This document shows, in pieces, positions 1 through 42,842 of a stretch of DNA of 64,000 nt. The stretch lies in assembly GCA_009760855.2 (NCBI GenBank), contig WPIO01000093.1:706001-770000 (forward strand). Direction: 5' to 3'. The stretch is from Cristatella mucedo. Taxonomy: Eukaryota; Bryozoa; Phylactolaemata; Cristatellidae. Numbering within the stretch: position 1 is the first letter of the stretch; each line of letters starts with the position of its first letter. Both the position numbers and the translations under genes were made by a program. Below the pieces are notes generated by a model. It saw only the letters and a program-made list of their open reading frames with translations, was not told where the DNA came from and ran no database searches.

Positions 1-1504
1 AACGAACGAAATTGTTATTGCTGTCAGCACAAAGGACGTTCACGAGAAACTTGCATCTTGTGCCCATAAGGTACCGAGAGCGTCAAACATAATGAGAATG
101 CTCTTTCTTTTAAGGACAAGGGCATAACCCCATAACAAGCATGGCGACAACATGTGGAATGGAGTTAAGACACAGGCCACTCTTAAAGTCGAAACAGATT
201 GTATATCCTTAGCAAGACAGCGAAATGTTCTGAGTTCAGGCTGAAGCTAACGACCATGCCCCAAGCTAAGATGATGAAAAACATGGCACTATTTCTGTTA
301 TGGTGATTGCTCAGTCGCATAGTAACGAGCAGCTACTAAGGGCAGTGGAGATACAGCAGGGCAATACGTAGGATAATATACCAAAATAAAGGATGCGTTG
401 ATAGAAAAGTGAAGGCAAGACAGAGTAGTACGATAAAGAAGTGGCACGAGGCAAAGAATACTGCTCTTAAGTCTACTCGCTGTACACATGCAACGCATGG
501 ATTAGGCAATAACTTGCCCAAGTGACTGCTAGGAATTGCAAGACAATAGGCGGACACGCGCACCTCCACATGCACCTCAGGTATAAGCAAATGATGATGC
601 ACTGGCTGCTTTATAAAAAACAAAAGGCAGCAGTAGTATGGCAGTAATCTACCCCTTATCTCGGTGTGTCGGGCTGAACTTGGTGCTAGTGCAGTGTGAA
701 AGCTGTTAGCCCAAGAAATAACGATGGTCAACGACAAGTACAAGATCAACGAAAATCAGCTATGCACTGCCCGACACGGTGCATCGCACGACTGCGACAA
801 AAAATAAAGAATGAACATCATCTAATGCACCAATTGACTAGAACGAGTGCAGTTTAAGTCTACGAGTTATCGGTAGCAGCTCGAGCACGAACGAAGTAGA
901 GGGTCAGCCATTGATGTCGATACCACTGTTGGACCTGCAACAAAGGCGGTTGCTGCTCTTAACACAGTAAGCCGAATTGTTAACACAAAAGAGAGTGCAG
1001 TTCACAGAGCAATAGCGTGAACCAGTGTGTGCAGTCTCATAGAGCTGCTTTCGACTGCGGTACATTGGCACAATATTTTAAAAATCGCGACGACGAGAAA
1101 GACTTACGTCCACCAGAACCATTTAGAGATTGCACAGGCAAGGCAAAGGCCTGGTGAGTGATTATTAGCATACAACTGACTGAGACACAATAGCAGCAGA
1201 CAAAGAAAAAGCCTCGTCTCTAAGTGATGACCACGCGAGTGCAACAACGACGCATGATAGGCTTGCATCGTCAGAATATTCGTGATAAACAAGTCTGTAT
1301 GCAGGTACACAGCAACAGCGTGAATCGGCATCTCACACAGCATGCAGTCCACGAAGCCTTCTCAGAGTGCACACTAGAAGAGCATCAGTAGATGAGCAGA
1401 ACTTGATAAAGACAAACAAAATGGTAGCACCCATGCAGAAGATCACGAGGCAGCAACTCAAATTTTTCTGTACTAATATACTAAGAAATAATATATACTA
1501 AGAA
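1..1504. other. no gene or repeat recognised
   Basis: Mixed-composition sequence downstream of TMEM245. Open frames here (longest 137 codons, minus strand, 336-749) are hydrophobic, lack recognisable motifs and are not supported by splice or codon evidence. TACTAAGAAATAAT is repeated in tandem around 1478-1510, where the LINE-A tail begins. Confidence 0.4.
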
Positions 1505-3118
1505 ATAATAATAATGCACTTGATAAAGCACCCTCAGATAACTTAATCTCTTTCTAGGTGCTTTACATTTGCTGCAAAGGGAAATGCGATTGAATGGTTA
1601 GTAACGCCATGCTTGATAAACAACATGAATAACATGGTTAGGGGTCCAAGATTATAGAAAATAAAGCTCCAGGATGTTCCATGACGCATACAGCAACGTG
1701 TATCCCATCGAAATAAGTAATTTTACCCAATTCGGTTAAAACAAGCAGAGTCAAACTCGGATTTCAAAATTCACTCCAATACGTGAAGTATTGGCCCAGT
1801 TATAGATTTTACAAGGCACAGATCTACACTTGAAATGAGACAGTTTAAAAGTCACAAGAATGTACCTCAACAAGCTTCACAAATGTACCTCAATCTGCCA
1901 AGTTCGACAAGTTGGGCTACAAGTCGCATATGACACAGAGATCGGTAAATTTGTTATTTGTAGATATGTTGCTTCGGTTTAAATCCTGGTTCCACGAGGT
2001 TTGCACATTCATTTTTGCTTTCATGTGGAAGTGTACCCGAGTGCTTCCTATCCCATTTCAAACATATTTGTCTTTTGAAAGGTACCCTCAATAAATATAT
2101 GATTATCAAACGAATTTTATAAATATTTTCTTGACATTCCCCCATAAGCATACATAAAATGAGTCTCGCGGACCCACTAAATGCTGTGATAAATAGATGC
2201 GTTTTTAGCTTCTTTTTAAATGCCGTCTTGTCAGAGGATGTGGTAACACCAGTCCGAAGTAAGTTTCAGGCTTTGGGAGCATACGAACTACAGGCACGGT
2301 CTCCAAAGGATTTGAGGTTCGTACCAGGTATAAGTAGCCGATTGGATACGAAAAGCAGGTGGTACACTGCGCCACCTGGTGGGGAGTAGGTCTGACAGAT
2401 AGGCTGGTGCTAAAGAATGAAGGGATCTAAATGTTAGTTACAGAACCTTGAAGTTGATTCACTGCTTGCCTGGGAGCCAGTGCAGGTCAGCGAGAAGTTG
2501 CATGATGCGGCAACTGTGACGCTCACTACAGATAAGCTTAGCTGCAAGAGTTTTGCACCAACTGTAAGCGCCTGATAGCATAGGCCGGTAGACCAGCAAG
2601 CAGTCAGTTACAGAAATCAAGACGGGATGTCACAAACGCAAGGACCAATTTAGATGTGGTATCCCTGTCTAACCAAGCCCAAATTTTAGCAATATTAAGT
2701 AGGCAGGCTTGACTGTCGAGCTGGTGTGGACGCCTAATGAAATGTCACTTTGGAACAGAACACATAGATTTTGAGCAGATTCAACAAGAGATATACTGGC
2801 TGAGCCGATTTTGAGCGTTAGATTTTCCAATTATTGAATCACACTTGACTTGCTCACAACTAGAAAGTTAGTTTCATTATCATTAAATTTAAGAAAATTT
2901 GCTGTCATTCATGTGTGGATGTCATTAGTACATGCAGCAAGGAAGTTGAGAAAATTCGACGTGCTGAAGGGCTGGGAGGGATCAAAGCAAAGGTACAGCT
3001 GAGTGTCCTCTGCATAAAAGTGAAAGCCTAGATTGTACTTGGCAATCGCATCAGCAAGAGGGAGAGTATAAACTGTGAATAGAACCGGACTTAGCATTGA
3101 GCCCTGAGGTACATATAT
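1505..3118 (-). mobile_element. LINE-A fragment with a ~500-bp interruption
   Basis: Minus-strand LINE-A. (ATT)n and the 3' hairpin tail lie at 1505-1646, then foreign DNA to about 2140, then the C-terminal region and part of the RT to about 3118, where the copy is 5'-truncated. The RT block contains [20 protein letters not shown] but the catalytic YADD has become YAED. It is a pseudogene copy. Confidence 0.85.
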
Positions 3119-3424
3119 TTCAGTGGTTCCTCATGATCCAGGATGCCATTTGACCATTATAATCTTTTACTTAGCTGCTGAAAATGCCAACAAACCCATT
3201 ACTCTGAAGTGGATACATTTGCCCCATTCTCAATATTCATGCATAGATTTGGAGAAACTGCACAAATTCTACCATCTTGAAGATGCAGCTTTCATCCGTG
3301 GGCATGTGCGGACATATTGACTACATATTTCAGTGTTTACAAAGAAGAATGATAATAGCAAAAGAAATCTAATGACTGACTCACTTGATTATCTAAATGA
3401 AGTTGTAAGCACATTGTCACTAGG

Positions 3425-3570
3425 TCTTAGCCGATCGGTAAGGTGCTTGGACTATCACAAGCCAAGGGCATGAGTTCAAATCATTCAGCAGGCAAAACTG
3501 TATTGCCCACAGCAAATTGCTTGCAAGCAGCCACGGCTCAGGTGCTGCTACATAAATGAGGCTAAGGATC
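3425..3570 (+). mobile_element. SINE-A-like copy (old)
   Basis: Reads like the SINE-A head (TTAGCCGATCGGTAAGGTGC), then a degenerate B box (GAGTTCAAATC), then the body ending AGGTGCTGCTACATAAATGAG, matching the ends of better copies. Diverged; limits approximate. Confidence 0.5.
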
Positions 3571-5053
3571 AGCTGACGTTTATTTTTTGTATGGCCAGAA
3601 CGAAACTAAAGGAAAAAGGAAATAGCATCACTATAAAGGCCTTTCAGTCACTCAAACAAAACTTGAATGTGACCGGCTGCACAATAAGAATGCTAAGAGT
3701 GACCATGGGAAACAGTCAATACCTTGCCGACAAAGCATGAAAATAAGCATAAACAGCCTTCTACCAGATCCTAAATAGCCGAACCCGAATATTGAGATCA
3801 CAAAGCCAAGAAGATGCTGACAACAGATAAATTGATGCAGTAGATGACAGCAAGGCAGGTAATCCCTACCCCGTGCCTTGCGTGGCACTGGTTAGAGTAT
3901 CCGAAACGGGGAGCACGCATGTCTGATTTGTTGAGACGACGGTTGTACTTAAGGTTGAAATAAAAAAAGCGGACTTGTGTTTTTCCTTTCACCACGATTG
4001 CACACAAAACTTCAGCACATCAGTTTATATAGTAACCAGGGCCAGTATTTCGCAGGCCAGGGATGAACATTAAGCAGATGAAAGGTGCAGGTGCCCCTAG
4101 TTACCATCGCATCGAACTATTGCATCGACTGGACAACGCAAGGATTCACATTCTCTTTCATCATGCACGTGCTGAGGTAGTAAACTGTAAACAGGTAGAG
4201 GTAGTTAACATTTCGGCTCATTTAGGAAAGCGAATCATCCTAAATGCACGTCTCGTACATAAAATCGTTAGCATTTCATGGTGTGGGATCGAGCTGCCCC
4301 GGACAAAAACCCATCGAATGAGGGGGAGAGGTGGCACTAAGCAAACAGAAAGCAGTGAGAAATAAGGCAGATCAAGCAAGCGCTAGGCAGCCAGACACTG
4401 CAGCTACGTCAAACGAGTGTTTACAATTTGCATCCGACTCGGCTAGGTATTCGATCACAGGTTGTATGGCAAAGTGGTAAAAAAGGAAGCAAACGTGAAA
4501 GCCAGAGTTTTTGCATTCGGATGAAGACAGGCAGGTCAGTGGAACCTGTTTAGACTAAGAAGGCGTGGCTGCTTCGTGCTGACTTTGCCAGTGCCAAGAG
4601 CTATCTCACTAGACAATAAAGCACGTTAGAAAGTTGGCTGCAGGCTGATCTGCTACCTGAGAACAGAACTAGTTAAACACTTCTAGGAGCACAGCCGACA
4701 GCAGAAAAGAAACTGCTATGAATGACTGGTGCTGACGCTAAACTAAGAAGTAGATTCGTCTATCAGCTTTACACTAAACTGAGCAGACAGTGTCCATTTA
4801 AAGGTAGCTTTTACTCAGACAATGTTTGTTTATGTAAAAATAGCTTCAGCAAGTCAACTAGAGCCCGTGGTTCAAGCTACCTTATATAAAAATATAATTA
4901 ATTTATATAGCACCCCAAGAGAACTTAATCTCTATTCAGGCGCTTCACATATGCCTCGGGACCTTAACAGTTGAACCCAACCACTGCAGGCCAGGGGATT
5001 CCAGTGCTACTGAGAGCAGCAAGGTTCATCTCTCAGTGTGGAAAGGCTTGGAC
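3571..5053. other. downstream flank of TMEM245
   Basis: No gene recognised. A variant LINE/SINE tail in minus orientation lies at about 4885-4955 (AGAGAACTTAATCTC core). If exon 16 of TMEM245 is internal, a further exon would have to lie here; none was seen. Confidence 0.35.
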
Positions 5054-35459
<30,406 letters not shown>

Positions 35460-36180
35460 GGGATCGCATGCGCCTACCGGATGACAAGCGCCATTCAGAA
35501 TTGTACTGGCCAGCAAGCAGGCCTAAGGTCAGGGTTTCGCCGCAGGGATTCCCTCCTCCCGCTTCTTACCATCCGGAGGTGCGTTTTAATGAGCAGCCTT
35601 CGTCGCGCAGCGGACGAGTTCTTTGTAGCCCCGTCGGCTATTTTTCGGCGGTTGCCTTGCGAATATCGTCGAGCTGTGACATGAATGCGGGAATCGAGAA
35701 ATCTATTTGTACCTTTAACGAGGCAGTATAACGATATAACCTAACGGCCACGCGTTTATCCGTGCTGTCGCGTGCAGAATTCGGCGAGATACCGTCCTAG
35801 CCATGCATATACAGGCGTGACGTTTTCTCGTAGCTTACCGAAAGCCATTTTTGTGGAGTTATCGTCTTTAATGTGCATGCTCAAGAACTTCTCCGGTGGC
35901 ATTTCGCAGCGCCGCGTCACCCTTCAAGCGCATCCGGGCTGAACTGTCGCCGCGCAGGCAGACGCCCAGCGAACGAAGGGAGCTTGGAGGTCGGTTAGCG
36001 AAGGCCGAGCCGCGCTTGTTCCGGGAGGCGGCGATCCTCGCGGCAGCCGTATTTCCAGCCTCACTGGGGTTTGAGAGGAGGGGCCGGGCCGGTGCGGCAC
36101 TCTCGGCAATCACGAAAGCAATTTGAACTATGCAGACGTGTCCCTCAAGGGGTGGGCTGGTTATGCACTGTAAGGACACG
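35460..36180 (-). promoter_or_regulatory. GC- and CpG-rich 5' flank of TMEM245
   Basis: Sequence just upstream of the TMEM245 ATG has clearly more CG dinucleotides than its surroundings (for example 35890-36080) and no obvious TATA box. Overlapping open frames on both strands are typical of GC-rich non-coding DNA. It probably holds the 5' UTR and promoter; the start site cannot be placed. Confidence 0.4.
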
Positions 36181-36524
36181 TGTCTCGACTAGTTTTGTGT
36201 ACGCCAGGCAGGCGCGACTCGTGCGTGCTTCTTAACTCGACTAGGCTTTCAGTCCTGACCCTAGGAAACTAGCATTAAAGGGAGCCGAGAGGTCTCCAGA
36301 TTATCGCGGACAGTCTCGGCGCTTGTTTTCAGGAGCCGCAGCTAAACTGCCGTCCGGAACGCTTCTTTGGAGCCCATAGCGACTGAGAAATTTGGTTCGT
36401 GGAAAGCGTCAGTTTGCAGCCATTAACTGGACGCTAATATCTCGGTCTACGCTGCCTAGCATGCGATTCAGCCGTTCTGGTGGGTGAGAGGGGCCGCGAC
36501 TAGTTATTTCATGCATAATTTTAG

Positions 36525-36660
36525 CAGGCGTGAGCACATAATGCACAACTCATGCGGGCAGACCGAGTACTGTGGGGAGCAGATGGGTTTTAGTTTCTTT
36601 TTAAATGTCACATTTTCATGACGTAGACTTGACATATGTAACTAGAGGCAAAGTTATACC
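36525..36660 (-). mobile_element. LINE-A-like fragment
   Basis: Matches the stretch from GTGAGCACATAA to TTTCTTTTTAAATGTC of LINE-A. Short and diverged. Confidence 0.5.
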
Positions 36661-37049
36661 GCGATTGGGATCACTAAACCGCTGGATGACGTTGTGATGA
36701 GCGTGCGGACAGGAAAGTGACCCCGGGTTTCTCCTAACCCAAGAATTATCTGCGGTCTCAATTCGCTCACTGGGTGTTATCTTGGGCTTCGGTCGCTTTC
36801 AGGTGTGACAGCCCTTACACGATTGGTATTGTGAAGGCTTTTTTTAACATGTCCGGATGGTGAGCGATGTGGGTTGCCAGTGTATAAGGTAGAGCCGACC
36901 AGGTTGCATAAGAAAGAGTGGCTGAGATTGTATGGTATATATCCTATCGTCCTTTGCTGAGGCTGCGAGACGACGTTTGCTCACAGTCAGCGGACACTGC
37001 TCGATTCTTACACAAAGATATCTCTCTGGCTACTTACTCTGCCAGATAT

Positions 37050-37205
37050 TCTCCAGCCATCCATTGCAGCCACCTCCACGCTGCTGACTTCTTCGACTGT
37101 GCTTTTGACTTAGCAATTACTCTCTCTTACTCTTTGTTGTGTGAGATTAGGTCTGGTGGCTATTGGTTGGCACCGAAAACCGCTCTGGCTTTGAGCGCTA
37201 CCGAA
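37050..37205 (+). mobile_element. LINE-B 3' fragment
   Basis: Contains CTCTTTGTTGTGTGAGATTA, then GGTGGCTATTGGTTGGCACC, matching the 3' UTR of the better LINE-B copies. No tail. Confidence 0.6.
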
Positions 37206-37494
37206 ACCACCCACTTACTCTTTGCGACTCTCCGGCATTACATGCAAAGATACGCTACTGGCTCTGAGGTTAGGCGATAGAGCCAACTTGAAGCCGATCC
37301 GTTAAAGTCGCGAAATTTCGCTCCCTATGCAGAGCAGCGAGGTAGAGTTGAAATTTAGTGACACCCTGCCAATGAGCAACTCCTACGTGCTATGATGCTG
37401 GTCGATCTGAGAGGTCAAGCAGCATTACAGCGCTGCACTTGAATTGGTTGCGGAGCAACCCCGAGGAGCAGGTCTCGAGCGATCAAATGTAATA

Positions 37495-37628
37495 CAACTC
37501 CACTTGTAACTCCACAAAGCCCCAAAGACTGGGTTAATGTTACGCAGCATAGTTTTCTATAGCGAACTCAAAGCCTAAACCGCTTTTGGTACGCAAGCAG
37601 CTCGTTGCATTAGAACCTCACGTTGGAA
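37495..37628 (-). mobile_element. LINE-B 3' end
   Basis: Begins at the LINE-B end (TTGTAACTCCACAAAGCCCC) and stops where a LINE-A tail begins at 37629; the LINE-A probably inserted in or beside it. Confidence 0.65.
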
Positions 37629-37850
37629 GCAATAATAATAATAATAGTAACAATACATTTGATATAGCGCCCTCAGAGAACTCAATCTCTTTCTAGGAAC
37701 TTTACCGATGCTATATAGAAATAATTACCAATGATTGGAGGTAATGTTCACAAGCAGCAGGCATAGTATAAGCAGGTACATGCACACGAAGGACGAATCA
37801 CCAAGACCCACCAAATGCTGTAATAAACAGGTGTGTTTTGGGTAGCGTTT
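37629..37850 (-). mobile_element. LINE-A 3' end
   Basis: (ATT)n, hairpin and 3' UTR to the C-terminal codons. Intergenic. Confidence 0.75.
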
Positions 37851-37882
37851 AGGTTATCTTAGGGAGCTATGGAAGTATAATG

Positions 37883-37886
<4 letters not shown>

Positions 37887-37980
<94 letters not shown>

Positions 37981-37981
37981 C
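37887..37981. repeat. compound (AT)n(GT)n(AT)n microsatellite
   Basis: About 28 bp of AT, 53 bp of GT and 14 bp of AT. A frame through it encodes only Cys-Val repeats. Confidence 0.97.
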
Positions 37982-38202
37982 ACATCTGTGCCAGGTCAGA
38001 AACTGCTCAAACCTCTATGAGGGATGAAGGCTGTCTTTCTTATAGGCAAAGAGAAGACAGTACAAAGCAGGGCAAACAAGCAGCAGAGCCAGCAAAAAGC
38101 ACGATGGTGATTTTGAACAAAAGTCATTGACTAGCTGCCAGCCGAAGCAGTGAAATATATATTGCACTAAACCTACTGACTCTTGTCTCAAGCCCACGAG
38201 TT

Positions 38203-38326
38203 ATAATAATAATAATAATAATAATAATTCACTTGATAAAGCGCCCTCAGAGAACTTAATCTCTCTCTAGGCGCTTTACATTTGCTGTAAAGTGAAATGC
38301 AATTGAATGGTAAGTAATACTGAACT
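38203..38326 (-). mobile_element. LINE-A 3' tail
   Basis: Uninterrupted (ATT)n of about 26 bases and a perfect outer stem (AAAGCGCC / GGCGCTTT). Likely one of the younger copies. Confidence 0.8.
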
Positions 38327-38729
38327 TCAAAGCTTTCATCACGTTTTATTCGCTTGTGAAAACTTTCTGCCTTTATCATTAGATTGATCACAATATACTC
38401 ATGCACTTGCTTTAGCTTGCTGAAGAGCATCAGAAAAAATTCTGCAACAGTCCAAAGGGGTCGCAAACTTAATCATGGGCTCATAACGGTTTGTGTACAT
38501 CTAGCCAAGCTGCCTATTGTGGAATCATTACGGAATAATGTCATCAATATACAGTAACTTAATTACATTAAGAGCATAAATAGAGGTCTTCACCATCTGC
38601 TACATAAATAGATTTGGATAGATTTTGAAATATCACTTTACATTGATATTTTTTCTAGAGGTTGCAATCGTGGTTAAAATCCTGAGATTGGTAAGGCATC
38701 TTCTCGTTCTCGCTGGGAGTCTAGTTGTG

Positions 38730-38952
38730 CCTATGCGTGCTGACACTGTGCATGGTGTCACTAACCACACTTGCATGCTGACCCTGTACATGTCAACCCT
38801 AACCATGTTATTCATGATCTTTATCAAGCACGATACCTTTCACCATTCGACCGTGTTTCCTTTGCAGCAAATGTATAGCGCCTAGAAAGAGATTAGGTTC
38901 TCCGAGGGTGTTTTATCAAGCGCATTATTATTATTATTATTATTATTATTAC
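38730..38952 (+). mobile_element. LINE-A 3' end
   Basis: 3' UTR from TATGCGTGCTGACACTGTGC through the hairpin to a (TTA)n run. 5'-truncated. Confidence 0.8.
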
Positions 38953-39889
38953 CTATAAAAACTTTAGTCCGGTGAATTTAGAAATAATCCAAGACTTGAA
39001 CAAAATTTTTTGTCAATGCGTTTGACGGGTCACATTTTCTCCGTAGCAGAAACTTAATTTGGCCGCAGTTATCAAGCGCTAAATGGCGCTCTTGGCCTAG
39101 CAAGCATCAATTTAAAGTGCTTATCGGTAGCGACGGTGTGGGCATAGATACTGGGTTCAGTCGCTATTTTCGCACTTAAACGTTCAGACGCTGCAGCAGT
39201 TGAACTTCTCCGTTTGTGTAATAGTAGAAATTCTCTCGGAGCAACCTAAGAAGGACTTACAATCACCGAGCAGTCTCTCAGTTTCGCTTTCGTGCCTCGA
39301 TCGAATGGAGCAGCTTCTTACTTCTGGCTTAGCGAGAATTTTGGCACATCGCTATAGCTCTACGTTTAGGGACGTGGCACGATATCAACGCCTGCTCTAT
39401 AAAATGCTCTCGAAAAGACTTGGTCTCCTCTGTGAAAAAAAGTTGCCTTTTAACGTTCTGGGCGAGCCTGAAGCTCTGAGCGAACGGCTCACCGCCCGAA
39501 AGCTTCTTTAGAACCGATACCCACATAAGAAAAGAAATTGTTTACCCGTCAGGAAAGCCAGAAGTTTTTTTCAGAAAGGTTCGAATGGCCTCTTTAGACC
39601 TGTTTAGAACGAATAAGGTCTCTCAAAAATCTAAAAAAAAAGAAAAAGATCAACCCCTCTCATACGTCCTCCCGGGAAAATTACCCCGAATGTTTACGAC
39701 GGAAGTCTGTCCGACGTGGCGGCCTTTGTAGCCCTGTATGACATATCCCGAGCTAACGCCCTGAGCAGAATCACCTTGAAGTTGCCTGCCGAAGGAGCTA
39801 CCAAGCAAGCCTTCAAAATGCCTCTAAGCCTGGTAGTCCCTCCCTGAAACCCTTTAGCGACTCGTAAACGGCAACCGCATAGCAAAACG
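38953..39889. other. intergenic, unassigned
   Basis: No repeat recognised. A 103-codon plus-strand frame at 39200-39511 has no recognisable motif and no supporting splice sites; not called as a gene. Confidence 0.35.
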
Positions 39890-39892
39890 CAT

Positions 39893-41270
39893 AGCAGAGT
39901 TAGGAGAGCAGTTGAGGTAGTGAGTAGCATAGAAGTAGCAGCTCAAGACCGCTGAAAAAGATGTGCCATAGTCAGCAGTTGGAGAGTAGATGTCGTTGCG
40001 TAAGAATTGTGGAGGCGAGTTCCCCAGTCTAGGACCTGCAGAGCTAAAGCTTCTGTCGCCAACTGTCTTTAAGCGGAGGAATGGGACAGCTAATTTATTG
40101 TCCACACAGGACCTGAGGGCGCGAACAGGCTGAAACTGATGCAGCAGTTCAGTTAGGTACGAAGGAGCCAAGCCGTGGCGGGCCTTGTGGGTCAGCGTAA
40201 GAACTTTGCTCTGTATCCTTTGCTCAACCGGCCACCATTCTAGCTCTTTCAGCAAAGGAGACACGTGCTCAAACCGCTGGGACTTGAAGACCAGCCTTGC
40301 AGCCATATTAATAGTCCGCTGTAGTGGCATAATAGCTTTCTTTGGTAGCCCAGCCAAAAGGGAATTACAATAATCAAGCCGAGACAGAACTAAAGAGCTA
40401 GTTAAATTTTTTACAAGCCACTTTGGGAGACAGCTTCTAATCTCGGATAGGGATCGGATGTGATGGCTAGCTGTAGAGGCAGTCTTCTGAATGAAACTTT
40501 TGAAATTGAGGCAGCTGTCAAACACGACGCCTAGATTACGAGCACGAGGTGAAGGTCGCACAATAGCATCACCTATTAGAACAGCAAAGCCTTTTAATTC
40601 AGCTACACGCTTAGGGTGTCCTATGAGAAGCAGTTCGGTTTTATCGTCATTTAATTTCAGGAAGTTTTCCGACATCCAGGATCGAATATCGGCAAGGCAA
40701 GCATTCAGTTTCTCAGTTGCTGCAGCAGATTCCGACGGTTTAAATGACAAATACAGCTGAGTATCGTCAGCATAGAAGTGATATCCTATTCCATGGGCCT
40801 TAATCACTTTTCCCAGAGGTTGCGTATAAATGGAGAACAGCAAGGGACCAAGTACAGACCCTTGAGGGACTCCACAGGTGACCCTTCTCAGGTCTGAGAC
40901 CTGACCCCCACACGACACGGATTGAACACGATCAGACAAGTATGATTTAAACCACGCCAGTGCTTCGTCTGCCAGACCAATCGTTGTTCTCAATCGTTCA
41001 AGCAGAACTTCGTGATCAATGGTGTCGAAGGCAGCTGACAGATCTAGCAAAGCTAGAGCAGTGACATTCCCGTCGTCGTTGCCACGTAGAATGTCATTGT
41101 TAACACGGAGGAGAGCAATTTCAGTGGAGTGCTGCCTCTTGAACTCTGATTGAAATGTTTCTGACATTTCATTCTTTTCAATATGTTCAACTAGCTGCTT
41201 AGCAACAATTTTTTCAAGAATCTTCGACAAGAAAATAAGAAGTGAAACTGTGTGATAGTTTGCAAGGACC
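39893..41270 (-). pseudogene. LINE-B reverse transcriptase, long open frame, both ends missing
   Basis: One uninterrupted minus-strand frame (41230-39854). RT motifs in order: [19 protein letters not shown] (A), [14 protein letters not shown] (B), [12 protein letters not shown] (C, intact), [12 protein letters not shown] (D), then the post-RT domain to [10 protein letters not shown]. Upstream sequence reads further into NYHTVSLLIFLSKIL. The endonuclease, N-terminal part and 3' UTR/tail are absent, so it cannot be an autonomous element. CR1/L2-like by motif style, from memory. Confidence 0.9.
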
Positions 41271-41589
41271 TCTGTATCTAATCCTAACCTTCCAAGTTAA
41301 CTTAATAAACCGCATCTTCATGAGCCGTCTTGATCCGTGGGCGACTGCCCGCACAAACTTAACAGAACTACTGGAATAGTTTCAGCTTCTGTGCATTTTC
41401 ACGTCCTACATGGAAGGTGACTGTGCTGTTTGTATCCTCCTTGTTTAGGCCGCTGGTAACAGAGGTTTATGCTACGTTTTTCAATCAAAACTCAGACTCT
41501 CAGACCTCAGCAGACGAGTCCGCTTCCCGCCGGCAGGTTTCGCTCTGAATTTCGAGCCCCGAGCAGAATGCCACATGCCTAACAATTGC

Positions 41590-41934
41590 ACCTGTTCGAG
41601 ACCTTTTCGCCCAATCCTTACTCACTTCCAACTTGCGTGACGACATCCTCTGATTTGGCCACGTTTAAAAAAAAAGTTAAAACACATCTACTTATTGCAG
41701 CAGTTAGTGGGTTCATGCGATTCTTCTTTTACGTGCTTATGCGTGCTGACACCGTGTGTGCTGCCACTAACGATACTTGCATGCTTACCCTATCCATGCA
41801 ATCCCTAACCATGTTATTCTTGTTTATTGAGCATGCAACTACTAACAATTCGATCTCGCTTCCTTTGCAGCAAATGTAAAGTGATTTGAGTTCTCTTAGG
41901 TCGCTTTAACAAATGTATAACTATTATTAATGAG
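41590..41934 (+). mobile_element. LINE-A 3' end
   Basis: C-terminal codons (LPTCVTTSSDLATFKKKVKT), 3' UTR, shortened tail lacking part of the hairpin, and a short (ATT)n. Confidence 0.75.
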
Positions 41935-42589
41935 GGATAATTTGCTAATTTGCACTTGTAGCTGTACTTAACCTGTCGCCACCAGTGAAAACATAACGTA
42001 TCTCCAGGGAACCACCGAGATTTCCGATATGGGCTACCTCGCTTAGGAACTCAAGTGAATAAAACTATTAAATACGAATCAGGTACGTAGTTGGCTGTAG
42101 CAGCCTGTGGGAGTCGCAGATTCAAGACATTTCTTCAAAAGGAGCACCTTGTTTTATTTCGGAGTTAAAGAGGCTGTTTGGGTGGCAAGCCTCGTTCACC
42201 CGCGTTTGTCAACGGTTTCCAGATTGGCTTCAATGTTATTTAAGGGGCGGTTACATTTTTACAGTTCTTGGGATTTTTGCGAGTTTCTGGAGAATAACTT
42301 TAAACAGGTTGAAAACTGCTGACAAGCGCGCCGAAGGTGCGTTTCTCAGCAGCTTTAGAGCCGCGGGTGCTCTGAGAGCCCTCGGCTCTCCAAATAGGGG
42401 TACACAATAATTTGTTTTAGCGTAGAGAAGCAGACATCCTGGTAACGCATCTTCGGCATGAGGCTAAAAGCATTCCAAAATTTCTATAAAGTTAAAGGAA
42501 TATCGAAATTGAACTGCTAAAATAAAAGTGAGAGTTTGAACAACCATAAAGTGTGAGCTAAAGAGCGTTGGATGCAGATTTTGAAAAAG

Positions 42590-42745
42590 TCCTCTATCAT
42601 TTGCCACGCCCCCTATAGATCGAGGTTCGGGTCCCCGACTTAAATCCTTGCTGCGCCCATTCTCCATTCATTTCTCGTTGTTATTGAAAGGGGTTAATGG
42701 AGAATATTCCAACGCTGCTTCTGCTGCTACAGTTAGGCCTAATGG
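42590..42745 (+). mobile_element. possible SINE-A copy
   Basis: B-box-like GGTTCGGGTCC near 42623 and the body end GCTTCTGCTGCTACAGTTAG. Strongly diverged. Confidence 0.35.
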
Positions 42746-42842
42746 CTCATGCTGCAAAGAAAAACGAAAAGATAGCTGTTAAGTTTTCTGCAGCCACCAT
42801 CGCCTCCGAACGCTGAAACAACCAAGGTTGACTTATGTTAAT

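Noticed and set aside
336-749. 137-codon minus-strand hydrophobic frame
   Set aside because: No motif, no conserved neighbour, no splice support; probably chance.
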